From: Burkholderia stabilis
Lineage (GTDB): Bacteria; Pseudomonadota; Gammaproteobacteria; Burkholderiales; Burkholderiaceae
Assembly (NCBI RefSeq): GCF_001742165.1
Contig: NZ_CP016442.1
Span: 124,001 to 188,000 of the forward strand
Direction of reading: 5' to 3'
Length of the DNA: 64,000 nucleotides
Positions 1 to 11,367 of the stretch are shown here, piece by piece; position 1 is the first letter of the stretch; every line of letters begins with the position of its first letter. Position numbers and translations under genes: made by a program. The notes under the pieces are model-generated. The model had not been told where the DNA came from. It searched no databases and worked only from the letters and a program-made list of their open reading frames with translations.

Positions 1-51
1 GCCGCGCTTTTTTATTTCCTGCCGGTGTTCAATCGGGCGTGCGATGCACGC

Positions 52-402
52 TCACCACCACCAGCCCGGGTAGCCGTAGCTGACGCCCGTTCCCCAGCGA
101 TTTCCCCATCCGCCGTAATAGCCGCCGTAGACGGTCACGGGTGGCGGCGAGTAATAGGCCCACGCGCGCGCGGCTGCCTCGGCGGCCATCGCGTCGTTCT
201 GTTCGCGCAGCACCTGCCGATCGATCTCGTCGTAGCGCTTGCGTTCGGCGCTCGACAGCACCGGCGGCTGGCCATTCGACGCGCCCGGTTCGGGCAGGCG
301 GCTCAGGATCGTGGAAGACGGCGGCGGCACCGCGCAGCCGGCGAGCGCGAGCGTGCCGGCGGCAATGCTCGTCAGGATGATGAAGCGGAAAGGGCGATTC
401 AT
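52..402 (-). CDS. Small Gly/Tyr-rich envelope lipoprotein
   Basis: A 116-residue predicted lipoprotein. The N-terminus is a basic stretch, a hydrophobic segment and a lipobox (LAGC, Cys23), so it should be lipidated and anchored in the envelope. The mature part is short: an acidic/basic helical stretch rich in Ala, Arg and Glu, then a Pro/Gly/Tyr/Trp-rich tail ending in four aromatic-rich residues. The start at 402 has a GGAG ribosome site eight bases upstream; a longer reading frame upstream lacks a signal peptide. No function is known to me. It is transcribed in the same direction as hslO but separated by about 135 bases. Confidence 0.75.
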   Translation of the reverse strand: MNRPFRFIILTSIAAGTLALAGCAVPPPSSTILSRLPEPGASNGQPPVLSSAERKRYDEIDRQVLREQNDAMAAEAAARAWAYYSPPPVTVYGGYYGGWGNRWGTGVSYGYPGWWW

Positions 403-537
403 GTGTTTCTCCTGCAGCGCGCCGACGACGGGAAGCGGCTTGCGCCGAAGGCCGAGCCTTCGGCGCCGGAGCCATGCGTGCGACGCTCGTGCGTCATTAT
501 GCGCCCGTGCCCATGCAGCGGGCACGATGCGCACCGC

Positions 538-1488
538 TCAGTGACGCTGGTCGGTTGCCGGCGCAATGCCGGTTTCGAGCGCGGGCGACGCGAACAACTG
601 CGCGACGTCGACCGGATCGAATTCGTAGCGCTGGTTGCAGAACTCGCAGTGGATTTCGACGTGGCCGCGCTCGACGATCACGCTGTCGACTTCGTCACGG
701 CCGAGCATGCGCAGCATCGCACCGACCTTCTCGCGCGAGCACGAGCACTGGAAGCGCGTGCCGGCCGGCTCGAAGTGCTGCACGTTTTCCTGCCAGAACA
801 GCCGGCGGAACACGACTTCCGGTTCGACCTCGAGCAGCTCCTTCGCGGACAGCGTGCCGCCCAACGTGCAGACGCGCTCCCACGTGTCGATATCGGTTTC
901 GGCGTTGCGCGGCACAATGCCGCCGTCGCCCGGCAGCTTCTGCAGCAGCATGCCGACCGCGCGGTCGCGATCGGCCGCGAGCCACAGCCGCGTGTCGAGC
1001 TGCTCCGAGTGATGCATGTAGTGCTCGAGTACCTGCGACACCGATTCGAGCGGCCCGTCGACGCCGTTCAGCGGGACGATGCCCTGATACGGCTGCTGGC
1101 CCGGCAGCTTGTCGGCCGGATCGAGCGTGATCACGCAACGGCCGTGGCCGCTCGCGTTGACGAGCGACGCGAAGCTCGTGTCGTCGCCGATCGTTTGCGC
1201 CGAGTCGCCGGAGAACTTCGCGGTGGCCCGCATCGCCAGATCGGAGCCGCACTGGACGACCAGCATCTGGACCGGCCCGTCGCCGAAGATCTGCATGATC
1301 AGGGTGCCGTGAAATTTCAGGTTCGCGGACAGCAGCGCGCACGCGGCCATCATCTCGCCGAGCACCGTGCGCACGGGGGCAGGGTAGTCGCGGCGGGCGA
1401 GCACTTCCTGCCACGTATTGCGCAGCGAGACGATCTCGCCGCGCACGGGCGCCGCATTGAACATGAATTTCTGTAACTGGTCGCTCAC
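538..1488 (-). CDS. hslO: Hsp33 redox-regulated holdase chaperone
   Basis: Hsp33 is a cytoplasmic chaperone that becomes active when oxidation releases a zinc ion from four cysteines. All four are present in the C-terminal part: a CxC pair (in FQCSCSRE, near residues 244-246) and a CxxC pair (in HCEFCNQ, near residues 279-282). Length, 316 residues, is normal for the family. I use the GTG at 1488 because the protein then begins SDQLQKFMF, as in related Hsp33 proteins, with a purine-rich GAAGA just upstream. The carbonic-anhydrase-like gene upstream on the same strand ends 25 bases away, so the two are probably co-transcribed. Confidence 0.95.
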   Translation of the reverse strand: MSDQLQKFMFNAAPVRGEIVSLRNTWQEVLARRDYPAPVRTVLGEMMAACALLSANLKFHGTLIMQIFGDGPVQMLVVQCGSDLAMRATAKFSGDSAQTIGDDTSFASLVNASGHGRCVITLDPADKLPGQQPYQGIVPLNGVDGPLESVSQVLEHYMHHSEQLDTRLWLAADRDRAVGMLLQKLPGDGGIVPRNAETDIDTWERVCTLGGTLSAKELLEVEPEVVFRRLFWQENVQHFEPAGTRFQCSCSREKVGAMLRMLGRDEVDSVIVERGHVEIHCEFCNQRYEFDPVDVAQLFASPALETGIAPATDQRH

Positions 1489-1513
1489 TCTTCTTCCTTG
1501 AAATCCGTGCGAA

Positions 1514-2038
1514 TCAGCCGATCCGCACGAGTTGCTCCTTGAAATGCGCACGCCGCTCGACGTACGTCTTCGCGTTCGTGCGCAGCCGGGCGATGTCTTC
1601 GGCCGACAGCTCGCGCACGACTTTCGCCGGTGCGCCGAGAATCAGCGAATTGTCCGGGAACGTCTTGCCTTCCGTCACGACCGCGCCGGCGCCAACCAGA
1701 CAGTTGCGGCCGATGACTGCTCCATTCAAGACCACCGCCTGAATACCGATCAGCGAACCTTCGCCGATCGTGCAGCCGTGCAGCATCGCCTGGTGCCCGA
1801 TCGTCACGTTTTCGGCAATCGTCAGCGGAAAGCCGGGGTCCGTGTGCAGTACCGCGCCTTCCTGGACGTTGCTGCCGGCGCCGACGGCAATCGTTTCGTT
1901 GTCGCCGCGAATCGTCGCGCCGAACCAGACGCTCGCGTTTTCCTCGAGCACGACCTTGCCGATGATGGCCGCCGTATCGGCGACGAACACGCTTTCGTGG
2001 ATCGTCGGGGCCGTATCGCCCAGCTTGTAGATCGTCAC
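1514..2038 (-). CDS. Gamma-class carbonic anhydrase-like hexapeptide-repeat protein
   Basis: A 174-residue left-handed beta-helix protein of the gamma-carbonic anhydrase/YrdA/PaaY family. Hexapeptide repeats of the form [LIV]GxxxxV run through residues 10-150 (for example IGKVVLEENASVWFG, IGHQAML). The His residues typical of the metal site are visible in VLHTDPG and IGHQAMLHG. The family binds zinc or iron; activity as a carbonic anhydrase varies and cannot be read from sequence. The GTG start at 2038 is preceded by GGAGACTCC and gives the normal family N-terminus. It lies just upstream of hslO on the same strand and is divergent from the ferritin-like gene. Confidence 0.88.
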   Translation of the reverse strand: MTIYKLGDTAPTIHESVFVADTAAIIGKVVLEENASVWFGATIRGDNETIAVGAGSNVQEGAVLHTDPGFPLTIAENVTIGHQAMLHGCTIGEGSLIGIQAVVLNGAVIGRNCLVGAGAVVTEGKTFPDNSLILGAPAKVVRELSAEDIARLRTNAKTYVERRAHFKEQLVRIG

Positions 2039-2185
2039 GGAGTCTCCTTGTCTCTTTGATAATGGGCGCCGGTAGAATGGCGCGTCTGGTTGGCCCGGCG
2101 CATTGCGCCGCGGAACAATCGCATATTGTAAACCGTCGCGTGCGTATGCTCCCGCGATGTGCGTACAGGGTGGGTGTCCCCGTTT

Positions 2186-3043
2186 ATGAGTCTGGTGTCT
2201 TCTTCTTTCGGCAATGTGCCGGCCTGCGTGCGCCGCGCCGCGCTCGACGCGCTGCGTGCGCCGGAACCCGCGGCCAAGGCCGCGCAGGTGCGCGCGCTGT
2301 ACGACGCGCTGCGGGCCGGGCAGGCCGTGATCGCACCGTCGCTCGAACTGGCCGAACCGGCTGATTTGCCCGGTCGCCCGGCGCGCCCGCCGCTCGTCGA
2401 GCCGCGCCAGCTCGAGCGGCGCAGCATGCGTTCGCCCGAAGGGCGCGCCGTGCTGCTGCACGCGATCGCGCATATCGAATTCAACGCGATCAATCTGGCG
2501 CTCGACGCGGTCTGGCGCTTCGCGGGCCAACCGGACGCGTTCTACGCGGACTGGCTGAAGGTCGCGGCCGAGGAGGCCTATCACTTCACGCTGTTGAACG
2601 ATCGCCTCGCGGCATTCGGGCATGCGTACGGCGATTTTCCCGCGCACAACGGGCTGTGGGAGATGTGCGAGCGGACCAAGGGCGATCCGCTCGCGCGCAT
2701 GGCGCTCGTACCGCGCACGCTCGAAGCCCGAGGGCTCGATGCGTCGCCGCCGATCCGCGCGCGGCTCGTGCAGGCGGGCGACGATGCATCGGCCGCGATT
2801 CTCGACGTGATCCTGCGCGACGAGATCGGGCATGTCGCGATCGGCAACCGCTGGTTCCGGCATTTGTGCGACGAGGCCGGGCGCGATCCCGTGCCGGCAT
2901 ACCGGCAGCTCGCCGAGCAGTACCATGCGCCGCGGCTGCGCGGCCCGTTCAATTTCGATGCGCGTCGCGATGCCGGATTCGAGCAGGCTGAACTCGACGA
3001 ACTGGCAGCGCAGGACAGGGCGGACGGAAACGCCGGGCGCTAG
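2186..3043 (+). CDS. Ferritin-like domain protein (DUF455 type)
   Basis: A 285-residue helical protein of the DUF455 ferritin-like family. Candidate diiron ligands are spread over the usual four helices: a Glu and His in HAIAHIEFNAI, Glu-Glu and His in VAAEEAYHFTLL, and Glu with His in ILRDEIGHVAIGNRW. The family resembles the MiaE/ferritin superfamily and is often annotated as an oxidoreductase, but its substrate is unknown to me. I chose the ATG at 2186; an upstream ATG would overlap the divergent promoter region of the carbonic-anhydrase-like gene. No strong ribosome site is visible, so the start is uncertain by about nine codons. Confidence 0.85.
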   Translation: MSLVSSSFGNVPACVRRAALDALRAPEPAAKAAQVRALYDALRAGQAVIAPSLELAEPADLPGRPARPPLVEPRQLERRSMRSPEGRAVLLHAIAHIEFNAINLALDAVWRFAGQPDAFYADWLKVAAEEAYHFTLLNDRLAAFGHAYGDFPAHNGLWEMCERTKGDPLARMALVPRTLEARGLDASPPIRARLVQAGDDASAAILDVILRDEIGHVAIGNRWFRHLCDEAGRDPVPAYRQLAEQYHAPRLRGPFNFDARRDAGFEQAELDELAAQDRADGNAGR

Positions 3044-3217
3044 CCGGGGTGCGGCAGGCTGCGTTGCCCACCGCCCACCGCCTCAGGCGCCGGGCCAACC
3101 GCGCGCCCTCGCAAGCTGTCGGGCCCCCGTCGCTAGAGACGTGTCTCGGGCCGCCGACCGCCGGAACGCAGGCGCCGCCGCTATAATCGAACGATCATTC
3201 TTTTTTTGGCGGCTGCG

Positions 3218-4108
3218 ATGAGTGCCTCGAGTTCTGTTTCCGATTTCGTCATGGTGCGCGGCGTCCGACTGCATGTGCGGCGCTGGGGCCGGCCCGATGC
3301 GCCGACGCTGTTCATGCTGCACGGCTGGATGGACGTCGCGGCGTCATTCCAGTTCGTCGTCGATGCGCTCGCGGGCGACTGGCAGGTGATCGCGCCCGAT
3401 GCGCGGGGCTTCGGGCTGTCAGACTGGCCGGTCGCACGGCAGGGCGGCGGTCACTACTGGTTCCATGAATACCTGGGCGATCTCGATACGCTCGTCGACC
3501 ACTATGCGCCGACCGGCGAAGTCAACCTGGTCGGGCACAGCATGGGCGCGAACGTCGTGTGCCTGTATGCCGGCGCGCGGCCGGAACGCGTGCGGCGCGT
3601 AGTCGACCTCGAGGGTTTCGGGCTCGCGCCCGCGCGGGCCGAACAGGCGCCGCGCCGGCTGCGCAGCTGGCTGGACGAGCTGCGCGAGCCGCCCGCGCTG
3701 CGGCCTTACGCGTCCCTCGACGAGGTGGCGGCGCGCCTGATCAAGACCAATCCGCGGCTCGATCCGCGCCGCGCCGCGTTTCTCGCCGAGCACTGGTCGA
3801 AGCGCGGCGACGACGGCCTCTACCATCTGCTGGCCGACCCCGCGCACAAGATGCCGGGCCCGCTGCTGTACCGGCTCGACGAAGTGATGGCCACCTGGGC
3901 GCAGGTGCGCGCGAAGGTGCTGCACGTCGAGGCCGTCAATTCGCCGACGCTCGCGCACATTGCCGGCGATATCCCGCTGCCGGAATTCAAGGCGCGTTTC
4001 AACGCGTTCCCCGACTGGCGCGAGAAGCTCGTCGAGGACGCCGGCCACATGGTGCATCACGACCAGCCCGAGCAGATCGCGGCGCTGATCGAGGCGTTCT
4101 GCGCGTAA
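3218..4108 (+). CDS. Alpha/beta-hydrolase fold protein
   Basis: A 296-residue soluble alpha/beta hydrolase. The oxyanion HG motif (MLHGWMD) is near residue 35, the nucleophile elbow GHSMG near residue 110 carries the catalytic Ser, and a late His in DAGHMVHHD completes the triad. This pattern fits the epoxide hydrolase/haloalkane dehalogenase-like branch; the natural substrate is unknown. A TATAAT-like -10 lies at about 3182, in line with its own promoter. It is an isolated transcription unit ahead of the PHP phosphoesterase gene, which starts 74 bases after its stop. Confidence 0.85.
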   Translation: MSASSSVSDFVMVRGVRLHVRRWGRPDAPTLFMLHGWMDVAASFQFVVDALAGDWQVIAPDARGFGLSDWPVARQGGGHYWFHEYLGDLDTLVDHYAPTGEVNLVGHSMGANVVCLYAGARPERVRRVVDLEGFGLAPARAEQAPRRLRSWLDELREPPALRPYASLDEVAARLIKTNPRLDPRRAAFLAEHWSKRGDDGLYHLLADPAHKMPGPLLYRLDEVMATWAQVRAKVLHVEAVNSPTLAHIAGDIPLPEFKARFNAFPDWREKLVEDAGHMVHHDQPEQIAALIEAFCA

Positions 4109-4181
4109 GCGCGCGGCGGCGGCGGCGGGGCAGGCCGGCGGCGGAATTGCCGCGTTGCAGTAGAATGAAGCCTTACCTGCC

Positions 4182-5021
4182 ATGCCTACAATGAACGCCG
4201 ATCTCCACTGCCATTCGAATGTTTCCGACGGGTTGCTGTCGCCTGCCGACGTCGCGCGCCGCGCCCATGCCGGCGGCGTGACCCTGTGGGCGCTGACCGA
4301 CCACGACGAGATCGGCGGCCAGGCGGCGGCGCGCAGCGAGGCGGAAGCGCTTGGCATGCGCTACCTGAGCGGCGTCGAAATTTCGGTCACGTGGGCGTCG
4401 CGCACCGTGCACATCGTCGGCCTGAACATCGATCCCGCGAACCCGGCGCTCGTCGACGGCCTGTACCGCACGCGGCACGGCCGCGCGGCGCGCGCGGTGG
4501 CGATCGGCGAGCAGCTCGCGACGCTCGGCATTCCGGGCGCGTACGAAGGCGCGCTCAAATACGTATCGAATCCCGACCTGATTTCGCGAACGCATTTCGC
4601 GCGCTTCCTCGTCGAGAACGGCCACGCCGAGTCGACGTCCGACGTGTTCGACCGCCTGCTCGGCGATGGCAAGCCCGGCTTCGTCCCGCATCGCTGGGCG
4701 ACGCTGCCCGACGCGGTCGCTTGGATTCGTGCGGCGGGCGGCGAAGCGGTGGTCGCGCATCCGGGCCGTTATCGCTATACGCCCGTCGAATTCGACGCAT
4801 TCTTCGGCGAATTCATCGACCTGGGCGGTCGCGCGATCGAAGTCGTCACGGGCAGCCACACGCCTGACCAGTACCGCGAATACGCGGACGTTGCGCGCCG
4901 CTTCGGCTTCGAAGTGTCGCGCGGCTCGGATTTCCACGCGCCGGGCGAGGGCCGTGTCGAGCTCGGCGGCTTGCCGTCGTTGCCATCCGACCTGACGCCG
5001 GTCTGGGAGCGCTGGCTCTGA
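4182..5021 (+). CDS. PHP-domain phosphoesterase (RNase AM/YciV-like)
   Basis: A 279-residue PHP (polymerase and histidinol phosphatase) domain protein. Metal-binding motifs appear in order: DLHCHSNVSDG at the N-terminus, LTDHDEIGG near residue 45, VVAHPGRY near 190 and GSDFHAPGEG near 250. Members close to this length act on the 5' ends of short RNAs or on 3',5'-bisphosphate nucleotides; the E. coli relative YciV (Rnm) matures 5' ends of rRNA. I infer the same general role. An ATG at 4191 is an alternative start. Followed by the YciO-like gene 73 bases on, the same order seen for yciV-yciO in E. coli. Confidence 0.85.
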   Translation: MPTMNADLHCHSNVSDGLLSPADVARRAHAGGVTLWALTDHDEIGGQAAARSEAEALGMRYLSGVEISVTWASRTVHIVGLNIDPANPALVDGLYRTRHGRAARAVAIGEQLATLGIPGAYEGALKYVSNPDLISRTHFARFLVENGHAESTSDVFDRLLGDGKPGFVPHRWATLPDAVAWIRAAGGEAVVAHPGRYRYTPVEFDAFFGEFIDLGGRAIEVVTGSHTPDQYREYADVARRFGFEVSRGSDFHAPGEGRVELGGLPSLPSDLTPVWERWL

Positions 5022-5094
5022 CGTCCGGCGGCTGCCTGCCGCCCGAGTTGCGCGCCGTCACGCGCATTCGACTTACCCCTCTTTACGTGTTCCC

Positions 5095-5727
5095 ATGTCC
5101 CAGTTCTTCAGGATTCACCCGGATAATCCGCAGCCGCGCCTGATCAAGCAGGCCGTGGAGATCGTCAGCAAGGGCGGTGTGATCGCGATGCCGACCGATT
5201 CGAGCTATGCGCTCGCGTGCCATCTCGACGACAAGGATGCGGTCGAGCGTGTGCGCCGCATTCGCGGCCTCGACGAGAAGCAGCACCTGTCGCTGCTCGT
5301 GCGCGACCTGTCGGAGCTCGCCAACTTCGCGATGGTCGACAACCGTCAGTACCGGCAGATCAAGTCGGTGACGCCGGGCCCGTACGTCTTCATCCTGCAG
5401 GCGACGAAGGAAGTGCCGCGCCGGCTGTCGCACCCGTCGCGCAAGACGATCGGGTTGCGCGTGCCCGATCACGCGATCACGCTCGCGCTGCTGGAGTCGC
5501 TCGGCCAGCCGCTGCTCGGCACGACGCTGATCCTGCCGCCGGACGACGAGCCGCTCAACGATCCCGAAGAAATCCGCACGCGGCTCGAGAAACAGGTCGA
5601 CCTCGTGATCGACGGCGGCGCATGCCCGCGCGAACCGTCGACGGTGATCGACTTGACGGGCGACGAGCCGGAACTCGTGCGCGCGGGGCGCGGCGCGCTC
5701 GAGCCGTTCGGACTTTCGGCCGCGTAA
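5095..5727 (+). CDS. YciO/YrdC/Sua5-family protein
   Basis: A 210-residue protein of the YrdC-like fold. The N-terminal half has the family hallmark of a beta strand, GGVIAMPTDSSYALAC, and the basic RVRRIRGLDEKQHLS segment that binds nucleotide and double-stranded RNA in relatives. Length and the absence of the extra Sua5 C-terminal domain point to the YciO subgroup rather than to TsaC/Sua5. YciO has been linked to threonylcarbamoyl-AMP chemistry but its physiological role is not settled. It lies between the PHP phosphoesterase and the site-2 protease on the same strand. Confidence 0.88.
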   Translation: MSQFFRIHPDNPQPRLIKQAVEIVSKGGVIAMPTDSSYALACHLDDKDAVERVRRIRGLDEKQHLSLLVRDLSELANFAMVDNRQYRQIKSVTPGPYVFILQATKEVPRRLSHPSRKTIGLRVPDHAITLALLESLGQPLLGTTLILPPDDEPLNDPEEIRTRLEKQVDLVIDGGACPREPSTVIDLTGDEPELVRAGRGALEPFGLSAA

Positions 5728-5778
5728 GCGCGCGCCGTTCCATTTTTTGCGCGAGTGCGCTTGTTACAATAACGCGAT

Positions 5779-6441
5779 ATGGATGCTTCCCTGATACAGA
5801 CCATCGCCGTCTACGCGCTGCCCGTGATCTTCGCGATTACGCTGCACGAGGCCGCGCACGGCTACGCCGCCCGCCTGCTCGGCGACAACACCGCCTACAT
5901 GATGGGGCGCGTGTCGTTCAATCCGATGCGCCACATCGATCCGATCGGCACGATCGCGATCCCGCTCGCGATGTATTTCCTGACGGGCGGCGCATTCCTG
6001 TTCGGCTATGCGAAGCCGGTGCCGGTTTCGTTCGGCAACCTGCGCGATCCGCGCTGGGGCAGCCTGTGGGTATCGCTCGCAGGCCCGGCCTGCAACTTCG
6101 TGCAGGCGCTGATCTGGGGTGTGCTGACCCTCGTGCTTCCTGCCGTCGGCATCGACGAGCCGTTCTTCACGCGGATGGCGTTCGCCGGCGTCAGTGCGAA
6201 CCTCGTGCTCGGCGTGCTGAACCTGTTTCCGCTGCCGCCGCTCGACGGCGGCCGCATCCTGGCGGCGCTGCTGCCGCCGAAGCAATCGATCGCGCTGTCG
6301 CGCATCGAGCCGTACGGTTTCATCATCGTCCTCGCGCTGGTCGCGACGGGCGTGCTGACGAATTTCTGGCTGCGTCCGCTCGTCAATGTCGGCTACGCGG
6401 TCCTGAGCGCCATCCTGTCCCCATTCGCCTCGCTTTTCTAA
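5779..6441 (+). CDS. Site-2 protease family membrane metalloprotease (M50)
   Basis: A 220-residue multi-pass membrane protein of the M50 family. The zinc motif HExxH appears as HEAAH within ITLHEAAHGYAA near residue 20, and the second metal-binding segment as PLPPLDGGRIL near residue 155. About five to six hydrophobic helices are visible. No PDZ domain is present, so it belongs to the small YwhC-like group and not to RseP. Substrates are unknown. A TTG...TACAAT promoter-like pair lies just upstream (about 5760). The trpS start follows eight bases after its stop, so the two may share a transcript. Confidence 0.88.
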   Translation: MDASLIQTIAVYALPVIFAITLHEAAHGYAARLLGDNTAYMMGRVSFNPMRHIDPIGTIAIPLAMYFLTGGAFLFGYAKPVPVSFGNLRDPRWGSLWVSLAGPACNFVQALIWGVLTLVLPAVGIDEPFFTRMAFAGVSANLVLGVLNLFPLPPLDGGRILAALLPPKQSIALSRIEPYGFIIVLALVATGVLTNFWLRPLVNVGYAVLSAILSPFASLF

Positions 6442-6449
6442 CGACAATC

Positions 6450-7652
<1,203 letters not shown>

Positions 7653-7661
7653 TCCGACCGC

Positions 7662-8264
7662 ATGAGCGAATCCGTCATCGCCGCCGCGGGCGGCCACGTC
7701 GCACAGGCCGAGCCGTCGCGCTGGGTCGCCCGGTGGTCGCGGCTCGTTCCGGCAGGCGGCGCGGTGCTTGACGTTGCCGCGGGCGGCGGCCGCCATGCGC
7801 GCTGGTTCGCATCGCAAGGGCATCCGGTCGTCGCGCTCGATCGCGATCCGGCCGCGCTGGCCGCATTGCGTGCGATTCCGGGCGTCGATGCCCGCGACGC
7901 CGATCTCGAAGGCGCGCCGTGGCCGCTGCCGGCCGGCGAACGCTTTGCGGCCGTGGTCGTCACGCATTATCTGCATCGTCCGCTCTGGCCCCATCTGCTC
8001 GATGCGGTGGCGCCGGGCGGCGTGCTCATCTACGAAACTTTCGCGCAAGGAAACGAAACGGTCGGCAAACCGTCCAACCCCGCGTTCCTGCTCGCTCCGG
8101 GCGAGCTGCTGAACGCCGTGCACGGCCGCTTGCGGGTGGTTGCGTACGAGGACGGTTTCGTCGCCACGCCGCGCGAGGCATTTGTCCAGCGTCTTAGCGC
8201 AGTGCGCGAGGGCGCGACCCCGAAGGCGGGGGCGGGAATTCCACGTTACGAACTGCCCGGCTAA
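7662..8264 (+). CDS. Class I SAM-dependent methyltransferase
   Basis: A 200-residue Rossmann-fold methyltransferase. The SAM-binding motif I is [14 protein letters not shown] near residue 35 and an acidic motif II follows in ALDRDPAAL. The later [15 protein letters not shown] segment corresponds to the catalytic strand-4 region. The target is unknown. The gene follows trpS by nine bases on the same strand, which suggests co-transcription rather than a shared pathway. Confidence 0.85.
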   Translation: MSESVIAAAGGHVAQAEPSRWVARWSRLVPAGGAVLDVAAGGGRHARWFASQGHPVVALDRDPAALAALRAIPGVDARDADLEGAPWPLPAGERFAAVVVTHYLHRPLWPHLLDAVAPGGVLIYETFAQGNETVGKPSNPAFLLAPGELLNAVHGRLRVVAYEDGFVATPREAFVQRLSAVREGATPKAGAGIPRYELPG

Positions 8265-8311
8265 TCCGCTACAATCTCAATGTTTACCGGTACATAATCT
8301 CATCGCGTTTC

Positions 8312-9217
<906 letters not shown>

Positions 9218-9328
9218 TGCCGAGGCGGCCGCGTCCTGCGGCCGCCGGCTCGACCCCTGATCAACCCGCACCGGCCGGCTCCGTCCGGCGCCGCTCCTGA
9301 CGAGCGTTCTAGCAAGACGAAGGATTTC

Positions 9329-10474
9329 ATGAAACGTTTCGCCTTTTCCTCTCGCGCCATCCAGATGTCGGTGGTGGCGCTGGCGCTGGGCGCGCTCGCC
9401 GGCTGCGATACGCTGAACGACTATCTGGCCCCTGATCGGGTCAACTACAAGAACACCGGCTCGGCGCCGCCGCTCGCGGTACCGAGCGACCTGAAGCCCG
9501 TGCCGACGACCCAGCAGTTCGTCGCGCCGCCGACCAACGCAGGGCTCGGCACGCTGCCGCCGCGGGCCATCACGCAGGCCGGCAACGCAACCGACGGCAC
9601 CCCGAACGCGCAGGATCCGCTCGGCATGCATATCGAGCGTGACGGCGATCGCCGCTGGCTCGTCGTCGATGGTCGCACGCCCGAGCAGCTGTGGCCGATC
9701 CTGAAGGAGTTCTGGCAGGAGAACGGCTTCTCGCTGAAGACCGACGCGCCGTCGACGGGCATCATGGCCACCGACTGGGCCGAGAACCGCGCGAACATTC
9801 CCGACGACTGGTTCCGCCGCACGATCGGCAAGGTCATCGATTTTGCGTACTCGTCCGGTACGCGCGACCGCTTCCGTACGCTCGTGAACCGCACGTCTGA
9901 CGGCAACACCGACATCTCGATCACGCACAGCGCGATGGAGGAAATGATGGTCGGCCCGCAGGGCGGCACGTCGTCGCGCTGGGAAGAGCGTCCGCGCAAC
10001 CCGGTGCTCGAAGCCGTGTTCCTGTCGAAGCTGATGCAGAAATTCGGCCTGACCGATGCGCAGGCGAAGCAGTTGCTGACCGATGCGCGTCCCGCGACGG
10101 CGCCGGCGCAGGTCACCGATACGAGCAGCGGCGCTGCGACGCTGCAGCTGGCCGAGTCGTTCGACCGTGCATGGCTGCGCGTGGGCCTCGCGCTCGACCG
10201 CACGAACTTCACGGTCGACAATCGCGACCGCGAGAAGGGCGTGTATACCGTGCGCTACGCGAATTCGATGGAAGAACTCAAGCGTGACGGCCTGTTCGGC
10301 AAGCTGTTCTACGGCGGCCCGTCGGCGGCCAAGCCGGGCAAGGAATTCCTGGTCAACGTGCGCGCACAAGGCGCCGGCGGCACGCAGGTCGCGGTGGTCG
10401 GCGCAAATGGCCAGGTCGACAACTCGTCGGATGCGCAGCGGATCATTTCGCTGCTGCACGCGCAGCTGAACTGA
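9329..10474 (+). CDS. bamC: Outer-membrane assembly lipoprotein BamC
   Basis: BamC is the lipoprotein subunit of the BAM complex that inserts beta-barrel proteins in the outer membrane. The protein begins with a signal peptide and lipobox LAGC (Cys26), followed by a low-complexity proline-rich linker and two helix-grip domains. The segment around PEQLWPILKEFW matches the first domain. Its position directly after dapA supports the assignment, since dapA-bamC is conserved across proteobacteria. The downstream hydrolase gene begins four bases after its stop, so they are probably translated from one message. Confidence 0.92.
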   Translation: MKRFAFSSRAIQMSVVALALGALAGCDTLNDYLAPDRVNYKNTGSAPPLAVPSDLKPVPTTQQFVAPPTNAGLGTLPPRAITQAGNATDGTPNAQDPLGMHIERDGDRRWLVVDGRTPEQLWPILKEFWQENGFSLKTDAPSTGIMATDWAENRANIPDDWFRRTIGKVIDFAYSSGTRDRFRTLVNRTSDGNTDISITHSAMEEMMVGPQGGTSSRWEERPRNPVLEAVFLSKLMQKFGLTDAQAKQLLTDARPATAPAQVTDTSSGAATLQLAESFDRAWLRVGLALDRTNFTVDNRDREKGVYTVRYANSMEELKRDGLFGKLFYGGPSAAKPGKEFLVNVRAQGAGGTQVAVVGANGQVDNSSDAQRIISLLHAQLN

Positions 10475-10478
10475 GCGC

Positions 10479-11255
10479 GTGCGATTCGCCAGCCTCGGAA
10501 GCGGCAGCGAAGGTAACGCGCTGGTCGTCGAGGCCTCGAGCGGCACGACGACCACCCGCGTGCTGCTCGACTGCGGCTTTTCCGCCAAAGAGGTCGAGCG
10601 CAGGCTCGGCCGACTGAATCTCGGCATCGGGGACCTCGATGCGATTCTCATCACCCATGAACACAGCGACCACGTCGGCAGTGCGCTGACACTCGCGCGC
10701 CGTGCGTCGCTGCCGCTCTACATGAGCTGGGGTACCGCGCGCGCAGTGGGCGCGGACGAGGCCGATGTCGACCTCCACGTGTTGTGGGGCGACGAGACGG
10801 CCGCGATACGCGATCTTGCCGTCATGCCCTATACGGTCCCTCACGATGCGCGAGAGCCGCTCCAGTTCGTCTTTATGGACGGCTGCCGCCGGCTCGGCGT
10901 GCTGACGGACGTCGGAATGGCCACGCCGCACATCACGGCCGTCCTGAGCGGCTGTGACGCGTTGATGCTCGAATCCAACCACGACACCGCCATGCTGGCC
11001 GCGAGCCGCTATCCGCAGTCGCTGAAGGCGCGGATCGGCGGCAACCACGGCCACCTGAGCAACGACGCGGCGGCCGACATCCTCGCGTCGCTCGAGCGCA
11101 GCCGTCTCCAGCACCTGGTCGCGGCGCACCTGAGCCAGCAGAACAACCTGCCGGAACTGGCCCGCCAGGCGTTTGCCGGCGTACTGGGGACGAGCGGAGA
11201 GGACGTGGTCGTGGCCACGCAGGACGCGGGGTTCGACTGGCTGACGCTCGGATGA
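10479..11255 (+). CDS. MBL-fold metallo-hydrolase
   Basis: A 258-residue metallo-beta-lactamase-fold protein of the YycJ/WalJ-like group. The metal motif HxHxDH is present as HEHSDH near residue 57, with further ligands in TVPHDAREP and the late GGNHGHLSND. Relatives act as nucleases or hydrolases; no substrate can be assigned. The GTG start at 10479 is only four bases after bamC stops, pointing to coupling. A strong terminator follows at about 11322. Confidence 0.88.
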   Translation: MRFASLGSGSEGNALVVEASSGTTTTRVLLDCGFSAKEVERRLGRLNLGIGDLDAILITHEHSDHVGSALTLARRASLPLYMSWGTARAVGADEADVDLHVLWGDETAAIRDLAVMPYTVPHDAREPLQFVFMDGCRRLGVLTDVGMATPHITAVLSGCDALMLESNHDTAMLAASRYPQSLKARIGGNHGHLSNDAAADILASLERSRLQHLVAAHLSQQNNLPELARQAFAGVLGTSGEDVVVATQDAGFDWLTLG

Positions 11256-11321
11256 GCGGGGCAGGGCCGCTGGGGCGGCCCGGTGCGGCGGCCGGGCGAT
11301 CGATCCGGAAACCGCAGACGT

Positions 11322-11351
11322 AAAAAAACCGGCCCTCGGGCCGGTTTTTTT
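11322..11351. terminator. Bidirectional intrinsic terminator
   Basis: A GC stem (AAACCGGCC / GGCCGGTTT around a CTC loop) is flanked by A7 on the left and T7 on the right. It can end the dapA-bamC-hydrolase transcript on the + strand and the small lipoprotein transcript on the - strand. Confidence 0.92.
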
Positions 11352-11367
11352 CAGCTGACGCTGAGGC